From: JAAURB01 sp049647265
GTDB lineage: Bacteria; Cyanobacteriota; Cyanobacteriia; Cyanobacteriales; Microcoleaceae
DNA: 64,000 bases
Direction of reading: 5' to 3'
Assembly: GCA_049647265.1 (NCBI GenBank)
Contig: JBARXJ010000058.1
Span: 1 to 64,000 of the forward strand
Positions 1-8,947 of this stretch are shown in pieces; within the stretch, counting starts at the first letter, position 1; each line of letters starts with the position of its first letter. The notes beneath the pieces were generated by a model. The model saw only the letters and a program-made list of their open reading frames with translations. It had not been told where the DNA came from and did not search any database. Made by a program: the position numbers and the translations under genes.

Positions 1-130
1 ATCCCCCCTCAGTCCCCCCGAAGATATCCCCCTTCCGTCCCCCATCCCCCCTCAGTCCCCCCTTAGTAAGGGGGGTAGGGGGAAACCTAAGGAGGCTTCG
101 CTTTGACTTTGATGGGGGGTTGGGAACGGG
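1..130. repeat. C/G-rich palindromic repeat upstream of dctM
   Basis: A C-tract motif (ATCCCCCCTCAGTCCCCC) occurs at the window start and again near 43-60. It is followed by a perfect hairpin at 57-75, CCCCCCTTA, one base, TAAGGGGGG. G-rich inverted copies continue to about 130. This looks like the short dispersed palindromes common between cyanobacterial genes. No coding frame is visible in 1-281, so a small TRAP permease (dctQ), if present, lies outside the window. Confidence 0.6.
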
Positions 131-281
131 GAACAGTAGGCTATGAGAGAGTTTCATCTTTTAGAAATATCCCCGCTGAGGCTGCGTAGTGCTATATTCT
201 TGAAGAAAATAATCAAACTGGACAAGAATAATCTTTTTAAACTTAATTTTTAATTATACATCTTCTATTTAAAAATATCAA

Positions 282-1619
282 ATGAACTTAGATTTCCTCA
301 GCTTATTAATGTTTATTGCTGCACTTGGATTTCTTGCCTTGGGTTATCCAGTGGCTTTTTCTTTGGGGGGAGTTGCTTTATTTTTTACGGTTATTGGCAT
401 GGCTTTAGGAGTTTTTGACCCCATTTTATGGTCAGCAATGCCTCAACAAATTTTCGGCACAATGAATAATTTCACCCTGCTAGCGATTCCTTATTTTATC
501 TTTTTGGGTTCAATGTTAGAACAGTCTGGAATTGCAGAAGACTTGTTAGAAACCATGGGGATTTTATTTGGAAGATTACGCGGAGGATTAGCCGTTGCAG
601 TGATCATTGTCGGGGCATTACTCGCCGCAACGACTGGCGTTGTAGCCGCCACAGTAATTGCCATGGGACTGATTTCTCTACCGACAATGTTGAGATATCG
701 CTACAATAAACAACTGGCAACGGGTGTAATTGTAGCTTCAGGAACCTTAGGTCAAATTATTCCTCCCAGTGTGGTTTTAGTCGTATTAGGCGATCAATTA
801 GGGGTATCGGTTGGGGATTTATTTGTCGGCTCTTTAATTCCGGGTTTATTAATGACAGGAGTCTTCTTAGTTCATGTTTTAATTGTTGCTTGGATACGTC
901 CAGATGTGGCTCCTGCTTTACCGAGAGAAGTGCTAGAAGCCCCCGGATTAGCCGGACGAGTGATTAAAGTTTTAATACCCCCTTTGTTGTTAATTTTACT
1001 GATTTTAGGCAGTATCTTTTTTGGAATTGCCACTCCCACAGAAGCGGGTGCAGTGGGGTGTGTAGGAGCGATTGTTTTAGCCATTGCCAATCGAAAGTTA
1101 AGCATACAAACCTTAGGTAATGTCTGTGATACCACTCTAAGAACTACCTGTATGGTGATGTTTATTTTAATTGGTTCTAGAGCCTTTAGTTTAGTGTTTC
1201 GAGGTTTAGGCGGAGATGCTTTAGTGCGGGAATCTTTACTGAATATACCGGGCGGTCAGTTTGGATTTCTGGCAGTCACTATGCTATTAATTTTTATATT
1301 GGGATTCTTTATTGATTTTTTTGAAATAGTATTTATTGTTGTACCGTTGCTGGTTCCAATTGCTCAGGATTTTGGCATGGATTTAATTTGGTTTGGCGTG
1401 ATTATTGGCGCAAATATTCAAACCTCATTCCTCACACCGCCTTTTGGTTTTGCGCTATTTTATTTACGAGGCGTTGCACCCGCTGAAGTGACGACAGAAG
1501 ATATTTATAAAGGAGCCATTCCGTTTATTACGTTACAGTTGATTGTGCTATTACTGTTAATTATTTTTCCTCAAATTGTTAGCTTTTTACCGAATCTTTC
1601 TCAAGGAATTAATATTTAA
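282..1619 (+). CDS. dctM: TRAP transporter large permease subunit (DctM family)
   Basis: Encodes the large membrane subunit of a tripartite ATP-independent periplasmic (TRAP) transporter, which imports organic acids or similar solutes using an ion gradient. The 445-residue length fits the DctM family. The protein is hydrophobic throughout, with about a dozen membrane segments, and carries family-like stretches such as GTLGQIIPPS near residue 155, FGIATPTEAGA near 248 and TSFLTPPFGFALFY near 387. The small DctQ and binding-protein DctP subunits are not downstream, where cobA follows after a gap, so they would have to lie upstream, beyond the palindromic repeat. The substrate cannot be read from the sequence. 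The ATG start follows an AT-rich leader without a clear ribosome site. Confidence 0.9.
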   Translation: MNLDFLSLLMFIAALGFLALGYPVAFSLGGVALFFTVIGMALGVFDPILWSAMPQQIFGTMNNFTLLAIPYFIFLGSMLEQSGIAEDLLETMGILFGRLRGGLAVAVIIVGALLAATTGVVAATVIAMGLISLPTMLRYRYNKQLATGVIVASGTLGQIIPPSVVLVVLGDQLGVSVGDLFVGSLIPGLLMTGVFLVHVLIVAWIRPDVAPALPREVLEAPGLAGRVIKVLIPPLLLILLILGSIFFGIATPTEAGAVGCVGAIVLAIANRKLSIQTLGNVCDTTLRTTCMVMFILIGSRAFSLVFRGLGGDALVRESLLNIPGGQFGFLAVTMLLIFILGFFIDFFEIVFIVVPLLVPIAQDFGMDLIWFGVIIGANIQTSFLTPPFGFALFYLRGVAPAEVTTEDIYKGAIPFITLQLIVLLLLIIFPQIVSFLPNLSQGINI

Positions 1620-1902
1620 AGTCACAGAAGTGAGTCACGAAACTTGAAAAAATTATTATCTTTTACAGGATCTGATGTAGAAAGGTGCTAAAGCGAGTAT
1701 TGTCTAGACTCACTCCTACTTCAATCAGTGATAACTGAGTTCGAGATTAACTTAAACCATATTAAACCCATCAGGATAGTTATTCGCCTCGATCATAAAT
1801 AAAATCTGTCGATCGCTCAACTCCAGAAGAATAAGTAAGCTACAATATCAATCCAAGTAAGCAGGGATAATAAAGCATTTGAAGACATCCGGTGAGGCAA
1901 AC

Positions 1903-2676
1903 ATGAACCCAACCCAACTCAGAGAGCAAAACCATCAGCCTTGGGGTAAAGTTTACTTAGTGGGATCAGGCCCAGGCGATCCCGGTTTAATGACCCTCAA
2001 AGGCAAAGGATTGCTTCAGTGTGCTGATGTAGTGGTGTATGATGCATTAGTGAGCGATCCTATCGTGAGTATGATCAACCCACAAGCTGAAAAAATTAAT
2101 GCGGGTAAGCGACGGGGACGACATTCTCTTCTACAAACAGAAACAACACAACTGTTAATTGATAAAGCCAAAGAAAATGCCATTGTGGTGCGTTTAAAAG
2201 GGGGCGATCCCTTTGTCTTTGGTCGAGGGGGAGAAGAGATGGAAGATCTGGTTAAAGCCGGAATTTCTGTAGAAGTCGTACCGGGTATCACTTCCGGAAT
2301 TGCAGCCCCAGCATATGCAGGCATTCCTGTTACTCACCGTAATTATAGCTCTTCGGTTACCTTTGTTACCGGACATGAATCAGCCGGAAAATATCGTCCT
2401 CAGGTGAATTGGCAAGCGATCGCAACCGGATCAGAAACAATCGTTGTCTATATGGGAATTCATAACTTACCCTATATCGTCTCAGAATGCATCAAAGCCA
2501 ATCTTAACCCCGATACACCCATTGCCCTGATTCGTTGGGGGACAAGACCCGAGCAAACTCAACTGGTGGGTAGTTTAAGTACCATTGTACAACAGGTTGA
2601 AACGGCTGGATTTGAGGCCCCTGCGATCGCGGTTATTGGTAAGGTGGTTAATTTGCAGGATCAACTTTGTCCTTAA
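1903..2676 (+). CDS. cobA: Uroporphyrinogen-III C-methyltransferase (SUMT)
   Basis: Methylates uroporphyrinogen III at C2 and C7 with SAM to give precorrin-2, the branch point to siroheme and cobalamin. The family P-loop GSGPGDPGLMT lies near the N-terminus, and the second signature, VVRLKGGDPFVFGRGGEE, about 100 residues in. At 257 residues it is a stand-alone SUMT, not a CysG fusion with the oxidase/ferrochelatase part. The ATG at 1903 is preferred to an upstream in-frame TTG at 1879 because GGTGAGG sits 5 bases before it and homologous sequence begins just after. It stands alone between the TRAP gene and an exporter pair, on the same strand. Confidence 0.93.
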   Translation: MNPTQLREQNHQPWGKVYLVGSGPGDPGLMTLKGKGLLQCADVVVYDALVSDPIVSMINPQAEKINAGKRRGRHSLLQTETTQLLIDKAKENAIVVRLKGGDPFVFGRGGEEMEDLVKAGISVEVVPGITSGIAAPAYAGIPVTHRNYSSSVTFVTGHESAGKYRPQVNWQAIATGSETIVVYMGIHNLPYIVSECIKANLNPDTPIALIRWGTRPEQTQLVGSLSTIVQQVETAGFEAPAIAVIGKVVNLQDQLCP

Positions 2677-2782
2677 TTGTTGGTCATTCGTTATTTGTGA
2701 TGATTGATGTGATGTAATTGCAAGAAATGCTACTTTTTATTGATAACGAACAGTAAATAACGCGCTAACTCATAACTAATCT

Positions 2783-4270
2783 ATGACCCTTTTTGATTCT
2801 CAAGCTCGAAAAGCCTATAAAACAGGGATTAAATGGCTTGTAGGGGCAGGTTTATTAACGGCGATCAGTTTAGGTGGATTAGTCACTTATAACGGGTTGC
2901 AAAACCGTCCTCAAGCCTCTGTTAATGCCCGGTTAATTACTGTTAAATTAGGTAGTGTTGAAAATAATATTAGCGAAGGAGGAACCGTTGAACTCGGGGG
3001 GCAACGAACGATTAAATCTCCCGAAGAAGGGGCGGTAGAGAATCTGTTAGTGGCGTTAGGCGATCGCATTACACCCGGACAAGAATTAATTCGATTACGC
3101 AATCCGCAAAGAGAAACGATACTCTCACAAAAACAATTAGAAATCCAAAAATTAGAAGTTATTATTGCTCGAAGTCGTGAGAAAGTAGAAGAAGCAAGAG
3201 AAAATTTAAGATTAGCACAGCAACAACTGAAGGCTGATTTAGAGGAAGAAAATATTAGAAGACAAGCCGAAGTTGAAAACCAAAGAATCGAAATCGAAAA
3301 GTTAAAATTTCAAGTGCAGCGAAATCGCCAAAAAGTGAAAGAAGCTGAAACCGAATTAGATGCCGCAAAAACAGAATTAGAAAAGCTAGAAGAATTAGAA
3401 CAACGCGGCTTTATTGCCGGGCAAGAAATAGATCGACAACAACAACAAGTTCGTCGTCAAACTGCTAGTCTGCGAGATACTCAATTACAACTGAATGAAT
3501 CAATTTTTAATTTAGAACAAGCAGAGGTTAAAGTCATTCCCTCTGAAAAAGTTAGCAGCGGTATACTTCAAGCCGAAGCAGAATTGCGTCAAAGCGAATC
3601 CGAATTACGACAAATTTTAAGTGATTTAGAATTAGCAAAAATCGCCTATCAAGAAGAAGCGTTAAAATTAGAAGATTATATTATTACTTCTCCTATTGAA
3701 GGTGTGATTCTCGATATTGATGTGCAACCCGGTGATGGCGTAAATCGCAGTGATGATTTAATTACAATCGGCGATCCGAATAAAGAAATCGTGAAATTAA
3801 ACCTTTCTACCCTGAATGCAGTCCGGGTACAACTCAATCAACCGGCAAGAGTTCGTATTATTGGGCCGGAAGCAAAATCTTATAGTGGGCGGGTCACTCA
3901 GATTGATTTAAAAGCCAGTAGTGGCAATAATAATGATTCTAAGCAAGCCAATGTTCCGGCTACGATTCAATTAGATAAACCCACTGGCAGTTTAATTCCA
4001 GGAAGTCCAGTTAGTGTTGAAATTATTTTAGAAAATCAGAACAATGTTGTCGTTGTTGATACTGAATTGATTCAACGAGATCAACAATCTCCCTATGTTT
4101 GGATCTTAAATGAACAAAATAAAGCAGAAAAACAACCGATTACTTTAGGCTTAGAAGGCTTACTTCAGGTAGAAGTGACCTCAGGTTTAAATCCAGGTGA
4201 TACAATAATTCAAACTTCTCCAGATGAATCAATCCAGCCGGGAAGTGTTATCAATGGAACCAATGATTAA
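2783..4270 (+). CDS. HlyD/RND-type membrane fusion protein of an ABC exporter
   Basis: A periplasmic adaptor of a MacAB/DevBCA-like exporter. One N-terminal membrane segment (about residues 18-37) is followed by a short beta-barrel/lipoyl half. Next comes a long coiled coil (about 105-290) rich in E, Q, K and R heptads, then the second lipoyl half (ITSPIEGVILDIDVQPGD near 305) and a C-terminal membrane-proximal beta domain. The 495-residue length is usual for cyanobacterial DevB-like proteins. The FtsX-type permease gene begins 23 bases downstream, so the two are very probably co-transcribed. No ATPase gene lies with them. The substrate is unknown. DevB proteins in heterocyst formers export glycolipids, but nothing here shows that role. 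Confidence 0.88.
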   Translation: MTLFDSQARKAYKTGIKWLVGAGLLTAISLGGLVTYNGLQNRPQASVNARLITVKLGSVENNISEGGTVELGGQRTIKSPEEGAVENLLVALGDRITPGQELIRLRNPQRETILSQKQLEIQKLEVIIARSREKVEEARENLRLAQQQLKADLEEENIRRQAEVENQRIEIEKLKFQVQRNRQKVKEAETELDAAKTELEKLEELEQRGFIAGQEIDRQQQQVRRQTASLRDTQLQLNESIFNLEQAEVKVIPSEKVSSGILQAEAELRQSESELRQILSDLELAKIAYQEEALKLEDYIITSPIEGVILDIDVQPGDGVNRSDDLITIGDPNKEIVKLNLSTLNAVRVQLNQPARVRIIGPEAKSYSGRVTQIDLKASSGNNNDSKQANVPATIQLDKPTGSLIPGSPVSVEIILENQNNVVVVDTELIQRDQQSPYVWILNEQNKAEKQPITLGLEGLLQVEVTSGLNPGDTIIQTSPDESIQPGSVINGTND

Positions 4271-4293
4271 GTTAAGATGATACTTCCTTTAAT

Positions 4294-5475
4294 ATGGGCA
4301 TTTCACCACTTAGTTTAATTGCACTCAGTTGTAAATCTTTATGGGGAAACCCTTTGAGATCTAGCCTCACCACTCTGGGGGTATTTATGGGGGTTGCAGC
4401 CGTCAGTGCCACCCTACAAGTTCGTAATATTAGCCGCGCTGTGATTACTCAACAACTCGAAAAACAAGGTGCGCCTCGAATTAACTTAGTTTCTACCAGA
4501 AATCGTGTGACTCGCCAAAGGGCGCAGTTAACCAGTGAAGATATGGAATATCTTAAACAGCGTCTAGAGAGAATACAGATGATTAGTGGTTGGAATTGGG
4601 CGGGTCAACCGGAAACAATTTTTCAAGATTATACCGCTAACCCAGGAGTATTAGCCGTTGCGCCGAACTATTTCTCTACCTCTGGTAAACAATTAATTGC
4701 GGGACGAGATTTTACAGAAGCTGATTATAATCAATACCGCCCCGTGGTGATTATCGATCAATTTTTAAGCGATAAATTATTTCAAAATCGAGATCCATTA
4801 GGTCAAAGTATTTATGTCGATTTTCGTCCTTATATTGTCGTGGGTTTGTTACCTCTAAACCCGGCAGAAGAAGAACCAGAAGGAATGGTTTATATGCCGA
4901 TTACAGTTCGTAATGCTATGACCGGACGACGAGATATTAGGAGATTAACCATTCGTCCTCGAACCTTAGAAGATTTAGAAATCTTGCAAGAAAAAGTCAT
5001 ACAATTAATGGAAGAACGCTATCCGGGTCACTCTTTTTGGACTTGGAATAATGTCGAAGAAATTTTAGAACAACAACAAACCTTAGAATCAGTTTCAACC
5101 GCCTTACTTGTGGTGGGAATTGTCGCCTTACTCGTCGGCGGTGTCGGTATTGCCAATATTACCATCGCTGCTGTGATTGAACGCACTTCTGAGATTGGAC
5201 TGCGCCGCGCTATTGGTGCAACTCAACTCGATGTATTACTGCAATTTGTCCTAGAAGCTGCTATTCTCAGCATTTTAGGAGGCGCGATCGCGATTGTCAC
5301 GGTTCATGGTTTAACCATTGTGGTTGCCAAACAGTTTGAGTTACCTTATAAATTTGATAGCAGGAGCGCCGCGATCGCCTTAAGTTCAGCAGTAGTTGTG
5401 GGTGTGGGAGCCGGATTTCTTCCCGCCCTCAGGGCCAGTCAACTGGATCCAGTCAAAGCCTTGAGGCAAAAATAA
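4294..5475 (+). CDS. ABC transporter permease, MacB/FtsX family
   Basis: A four-helix MacB/DevC-type permease. One N-terminal transmembrane helix (GNPLRSSLTTLGVFMGVAAV) is followed by a roughly 220-residue periplasmic domain. Three C-terminal helices (about 263-290, 318-340, 358-380) carry the FtsX signature with the conserved ERTSEIGLRRAIGAT loop. The length, 393 residues, is typical. The separate nucleotide-binding subunit needed for transport is absent: MacB would carry it fused at the N-terminus, and devA would be a neighbour, but neither is seen. The ATPase is presumably encoded elsewhere. Mechanotransmission of the MacB kind is expected from family knowledge. The partner is the membrane fusion protein just upstream. 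Confidence 0.88.
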   Translation: MGISPLSLIALSCKSLWGNPLRSSLTTLGVFMGVAAVSATLQVRNISRAVITQQLEKQGAPRINLVSTRNRVTRQRAQLTSEDMEYLKQRLERIQMISGWNWAGQPETIFQDYTANPGVLAVAPNYFSTSGKQLIAGRDFTEADYNQYRPVVIIDQFLSDKLFQNRDPLGQSIYVDFRPYIVVGLLPLNPAEEEPEGMVYMPITVRNAMTGRRDIRRLTIRPRTLEDLEILQEKVIQLMEERYPGHSFWTWNNVEEILEQQQTLESVSTALLVVGIVALLVGGVGIANITIAAVIERTSEIGLRRAIGATQLDVLLQFVLEAAILSILGGAIAIVTVHGLTIVVAKQFELPYKFDSRSAAIALSSAVVVGVGAGFLPALRASQLDPVKALRQK

Positions 5476-5632
5476 AATATTAACTCTCCTTTCCTCTTAT
5501 AACCCCCAATCAATCACAAATAACTAATCGAATTTTTCCGGTAATATTGAAAGCAGAATCTAGATTAAAATTTTTAGATATTAAATTCTCACCTAAATCC
5601 TATTTATATCAAACGTTATTCGGAGCCGCCTT

Positions 5633-6769
5633 ATGAGTCAATTATCTAAACTCAACTCAATTTCATCCTCATCTCAACTCAAGCCGGAATTACAAGCGGT
5701 ATTGAAAGGATTAGATGTCCAGCTTGAAACAGAATTAAGTCGGTATCGACGCTATCGACGGCGTACTCAACCCAGCAACCTCAACAACCCTAATCCTTCT
5801 CAGGCTCAAAAACCAGCCACAGTGTTAGCCGTCGATCAAAACGATCATCAATTAAAACCCAATTCTACTGCTTCAGATCCCGGCTCACAACCTAGCACCG
5901 TCTTAGGTTCTGTTAAAGTCGAAGGTAAAGCACCATTAGCCACCCGTACGCCTTATCCTGAAAATTCTACAGCCAATACCCCACCATCCGGAGATTATCT
6001 AGAATCTTCAGAACAACTGATTAAAAGCATCGATCAAACCCGTCCCCGTCGCCGCAGAAAACGTCAACCCAGCTTAGTCGCCAGTTTATTTACGCCCATC
6101 GGGATTTGCTCATTATTATTATTTTTAATCTCTTTTGCAGCATTAGGCTATGTCGTTACCTCTTCGGGTGAACAAAAAAACTGGGGGTTGAGCCGTTGGT
6201 TAAATACTGAAGAGCCGGAAGAGTCCCCAGAAGTCATTGAAGAAGTCGAACCTACTGCACCCACTTCTCCGAATTTGGCCACAGAAGAATTTGTTGAGCT
6301 TGATTTAGATACCCTTAGTAATATTAATCCCAGTCCAACTCCGATTACACTGCCAACCCCTCAAGCAACCACTCCTGCTGCCAATAACAATTTAACGCCT
6401 CCGCCTGTGATTCCCACAGGCCCCGATTTAGGCAATATGACCAATGAACTGGTTCCAGCCCCCACTCCGGTTGTACCTCAACCTCAACCCGTTCAAACCC
6501 CTACCCCTCAGCCGCCAGGTGGTGCAGCAACGCGATCGCAATCTCAACCCGTTGAAGCCGAAGATGGATTCTATTATGTTGTCACTAATTATCAAAACCC
6601 CAACTCCCTCGCAACAGCACAGCAGGTGGTTCCGGAAGCTTATGTACGGGAATTTGAAACAGGAACAAAAGTCCAAATGGGAGCATTAGAAGATGCAGAT
6701 ACAGCCCGTATCTTAGCAGAAAAACTTCGCGTTCAAGGAATTACCGTTGAATTTGATGTACCAGAGTAA
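5633..6769 (+). CDS. Single-pass membrane protein with SPOR-like C-terminus
   Basis: Not recognised as a named gene. The first 135 residues are hydrophilic and basic, with an arginine-rich stretch just before one membrane helix (about residues 153-173). A long Pro/Thr/Gln-rich linker (about 190-305) then leads to a roughly 65-residue C-terminal module that looks like a SPOR domain: YYVVTNYQNPNSLATAQQV, with a later ARILAEKLRVQGI helix. SPOR domains bind denuded peptidoglycan at division septa, so a role at the cell wall or septum is a reasonable inference. The topology is cytoplasmic N-terminus and periplasmic C-terminus. The ATG follows CGGAG with good spacing. Confidence 0.7.
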   Translation: MSQLSKLNSISSSSQLKPELQAVLKGLDVQLETELSRYRRYRRRTQPSNLNNPNPSQAQKPATVLAVDQNDHQLKPNSTASDPGSQPSTVLGSVKVEGKAPLATRTPYPENSTANTPPSGDYLESSEQLIKSIDQTRPRRRRKRQPSLVASLFTPIGICSLLLFLISFAALGYVVTSSGEQKNWGLSRWLNTEEPEESPEVIEEVEPTAPTSPNLATEEFVELDLDTLSNINPSPTPITLPTPQATTPAANNNLTPPPVIPTGPDLGNMTNELVPAPTPVVPQPQPVQTPTPQPPGGAATRSQSQPVEAEDGFYYVVTNYQNPNSLATAQQVVPEAYVREFETGTKVQMGALEDADTARILAEKLRVQGITVEFDVPE

Positions 6770-6778
6770 GAGAAGTCA

Positions 6779-6806
6779 GTAGAGACGTTCCATGGAACGT
6801 CCGTAC
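6779..6806. repeat. Palindromic dispersed repeat centred on CCATGG
   Basis: A 28-base near-palindrome between the SPOR-like gene and pspA. The core ACGTTCCATGGAACGT is perfect over 16 bases, and the outer arms match 12 of 14. The same kind of GAGACGTTCCATGGAACGTCTC motif is common between genes in many cyanobacteria. It contains a chance ATG in frame with pspA, which I do not take as the start. Confidence 0.6.
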
Positions 6807-6893
6807 AGGAAAGATAATTACCCAGATCCGCTGTTGCGCGTTCCCCATTGCCTACAAACAACAAATAACCAACGACTAATAACCACAATCACT

Positions 6894-7577
6894 ATGGGAA
6901 TTTTAAATCGTATTTGGCAAGTGGTTCGAGCCAATATTAATAGTTTAATTAGCCAAGCTGAAGATCCTGAGAAAATCTTGGAACAAACAGTGCAGGATAT
7001 GCATTCTGATCTGTTGCAACTCAGGCAAGCCGTAGCGGGTGCGATCGCCACTCAGAAGCGGACAGAACGAGAATATCTCCAAGCTGAAACTCACGAACAA
7101 GAATGGTACAAGCGGGCGCAATTAGCACTGCAAAAAGGGGACGATCGTTTAGCACGGGAGGCCCTGACTCGGCGAAAAACCTACCTAGAAACGGCGGCAT
7201 CAATCAGCTCTCAGATGGAACAACAGCATGAGGTTGTAGAGCGGCTCAAGCGAAGTATGCGTCAGCTTGAAGGTAAACTGAGTGAGGCTAAAGCTAAGAA
7301 GGATCTGTATATTGCTCGTGCTAGATCCGCTAAAGCCGCAGAACAACTGCAACAGGTATTAGGTAATCTGAATACCAAAGGAGCCTGGAATGCGTTTGAA
7401 AAAATGGAAGAAAAAGTTATGCAGCTTGAGGCTCGTTCCGAGGCGCTGTCTGAATTAGCCGATCGCACTGACTTAGAAAGCCAATTTAACGCTCTAGAAG
7501 CGGGGGGTGATGTCGATGCAGAGTTAGCGGCGATGAAAGCACAGTTACTCCCTAAACCCAAACCAGAAGAACAGTAA
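6894..7577 (+). CDS. pspA: PspA/IM30 family membrane-remodelling protein (short paralogue)
   Basis: An ESCRT-III-like protein of the PspA/Vipp1 family that forms rings and rods on membranes under envelope stress. From the ATG at 6894 it has 227 residues, the length of PspA. It is almost wholly alpha-helical, starting with the amphipathic membrane-binding helix MGILNRIWQVVRANINSLI, then EDPEKILEQ and a long helical hairpin. It ends soon after the DVDAELAAMKAQ motif and lacks the C-terminal helix 7 that marks Vipp1. An upstream in-frame ATG at 6792 falls inside a palindromic repeat and would add an unrelated N-terminus. A second paralogue with the extra tail lies 3.5 kb downstream, so this copy is probably the PspA-type member. 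Confidence 0.88.
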   Translation: MGILNRIWQVVRANINSLISQAEDPEKILEQTVQDMHSDLLQLRQAVAGAIATQKRTEREYLQAETHEQEWYKRAQLALQKGDDRLAREALTRRKTYLETAASISSQMEQQHEVVERLKRSMRQLEGKLSEAKAKKDLYIARARSAKAAEQLQQVLGNLNTKGAWNAFEKMEEKVMQLEARSEALSELADRTDLESQFNALEAGGDVDAELAAMKAQLLPKPKPEEQ

Positions 7578-7589
7578 TTAATGATTTGA

Positions 7590-7678
7590 GGGAATGGTTC
7601 CAAATCAATGTAGGCTGGTATTGAATTGCTGACAACAGCATTATCTTTCAATCCAACCTACAGTATTAAGTCATTCCC
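7590..7678. repeat. Imperfect 89-bp inverted repeat between convergent genes
   Basis: Three nested arm pairs can be seen: GGGAATG (7590-7596) with CATTCCC (7672-7678), TGTAGG (7609) with CCTACA (7657), and TTGAA with TTCAA closer in. It fills the gap between pspA (+) and the reductase (-), so its transcript would fold in either direction. It may act as a bidirectional terminator or be a small palindromic element. No T-tract is seen. Confidence 0.5.
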
Positions 7679-7702
7679 AGAAAGTTAAAGTATTAGATGC
7701 TC

Positions 7703-8809
7703 TCAAGCAACATCCAGACTAGAATAATCGGTATATCCTTCTTCACCGCGAGTATAGAAAGTATCGCGATCGTATTTATTCAGTTCAGCATTAAGAGCAA
7801 AACGTTTAGGTAAGTCAGGGTTGGAGATAAACAGACGACCATAAGCGATAAAATCCGCAGTATTATTATTTAGGGCTTCCTCTCCTGTGTCGCGAGTATA
7901 GCCTCCTGCGCTAATTATTATTCCGTGAAAAATGGGGCGGAAAAACTGAGATCCTAAACCTGTACCATCATCTTCAATGGTGACATTTCCTTTAATTCTG
8001 GGTTCAACAATATGAAGATAACCAATACCCATTTGATCTAACTTTTGAGCCACATAACTAAAAGTCGCAACCAGATCGCTATCGTGCATATCATTAAATG
8101 TACTACTCGGAGATAAACGCACGCCCACTCTGTCTTTACCCCAAACATCGATTGCAGCTTGAGTGATTTCTAATAGAAAACGGGCTCGATTTTCAATTGA
8201 CCCACCATAATCATCGGTTCGATGGTTGGAATTATCTTGAAGAAATTGATCCGGAAGATAGCCATTACCCGCATGAATTTCTACCCCATCAAACCCTGCT
8301 AATTTAGCGTTTTCTGCCCCTTGTCGAAATTGTTCAATCACTTCTGGAATTTCTTCTCGTTTGAGTTCTCTTGGGGTAACATGGGGAAATTGTCCATTGG
8401 GAAGATCGGCTAAATAGTCCGCCGCGATCGCACTGGGAGCAACAGGGAGATCTCCGGCTTCGAGTAAGTCAGGATGAGCTACTCGTCCAGCGTGCCACAA
8501 TTGTAAGAATATTTTGCCTCCGTTATCATGCACCGCTTTTGTAATCTGTTTCCACCCTTCAACTTGCGCTTGCGTATAGATGCCGGGTGTATTGGCATAT
8601 CCTAAACCATTGCGAGCAACCTGAGTGGCTTCTGCAATAATTAATCCAGCCGTTGCCCGCTGAGCATAATAAGTCACATTCATCGGCTGTGGAACAAAAT
8701 TTTCACCCGCACGAGAGCGAGTCAACGGGGCCAGAATCATGCGATTTTCGAGTTCAACTTCACCTAAAGTCGCGGGAGAGAGTAGTTTGAATGCTGTAGT
8801 TGTCGTCAT
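7703..8809 (-). CDS. Old yellow enzyme family NADH:flavin oxidoreductase / ene-reductase
   Basis: An FMN-dependent TIM-barrel reductase that reduces activated C=C bonds or nitro compounds with NAD(P)H. The 368-residue length is usual. Visible landmarks are ILAPLTRSRA near residue 26, LQLWHAGRVAHPD near 102, the substrate-anion pair in EIHAGNGYLPDQFL near 177, DDYGGSIENRARF near 198, and the C-terminal AYGRLFISNPDLP and GYTDY motifs. It is close to the NemA/xenobiotic reductase class. A LysR-type regulator is transcribed divergently 118 bases away, which suggests inducible control by an electrophile or reactive compound. The true substrate is not known. Confidence 0.92.
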   Translation of the reverse strand: MTTTTAFKLLSPATLGEVELENRMILAPLTRSRAGENFVPQPMNVTYYAQRATAGLIIAEATQVARNGLGYANTPGIYTQAQVEGWKQITKAVHDNGGKIFLQLWHAGRVAHPDLLEAGDLPVAPSAIAADYLADLPNGQFPHVTPRELKREEIPEVIEQFRQGAENAKLAGFDGVEIHAGNGYLPDQFLQDNSNHRTDDYGGSIENRARFLLEITQAAIDVWGKDRVGVRLSPSSTFNDMHDSDLVATFSYVAQKLDQMGIGYLHIVEPRIKGNVTIEDDGTGLGSQFFRPIFHGIIISAGGYTRDTGEEALNNNTADFIAYGRLFISNPDLPKRFALNAELNKYDRDTFYTRGEEGYTDYSSLDVA

Positions 8810-8923
8810 GATCGATACCTCCGTTGTGTGTATGCTCTGTTTAATTGAGCGCAGACTTTTTCGAGAACACTTTTACTCTAACTCCATTTACAATTGATGT
8901 GAATACAGTTTTTAAACCAAGGA

Positions 8924-8944
8924 CTTTTGCATAAAACGCAAAAG
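8924..8944. promoter_or_regulatory. Candidate LysR operator in the divergent intergenic region
   Basis: CTTTTGC and GCAAAAG form perfect 7-base arms around ATAAAAC, ending 3 bases before the preferred ATG of the LysR gene. LysR-type proteins bind such interrupted palindromes to repress themselves and control the divergent target. The palindrome overlaps a TTG at 8927, which argues against that codon as the start. Confidence 0.45.
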
Positions 8945-8947
8945 CAT

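Noticed and set aside
6792..6893. Upstream in-frame extension of pspA from an ATG at 6792
   Set aside because: The ATG lies in a dispersed palindrome, and the extra 34 residues do not resemble PspA, whose amphipathic helix starts at 6894.
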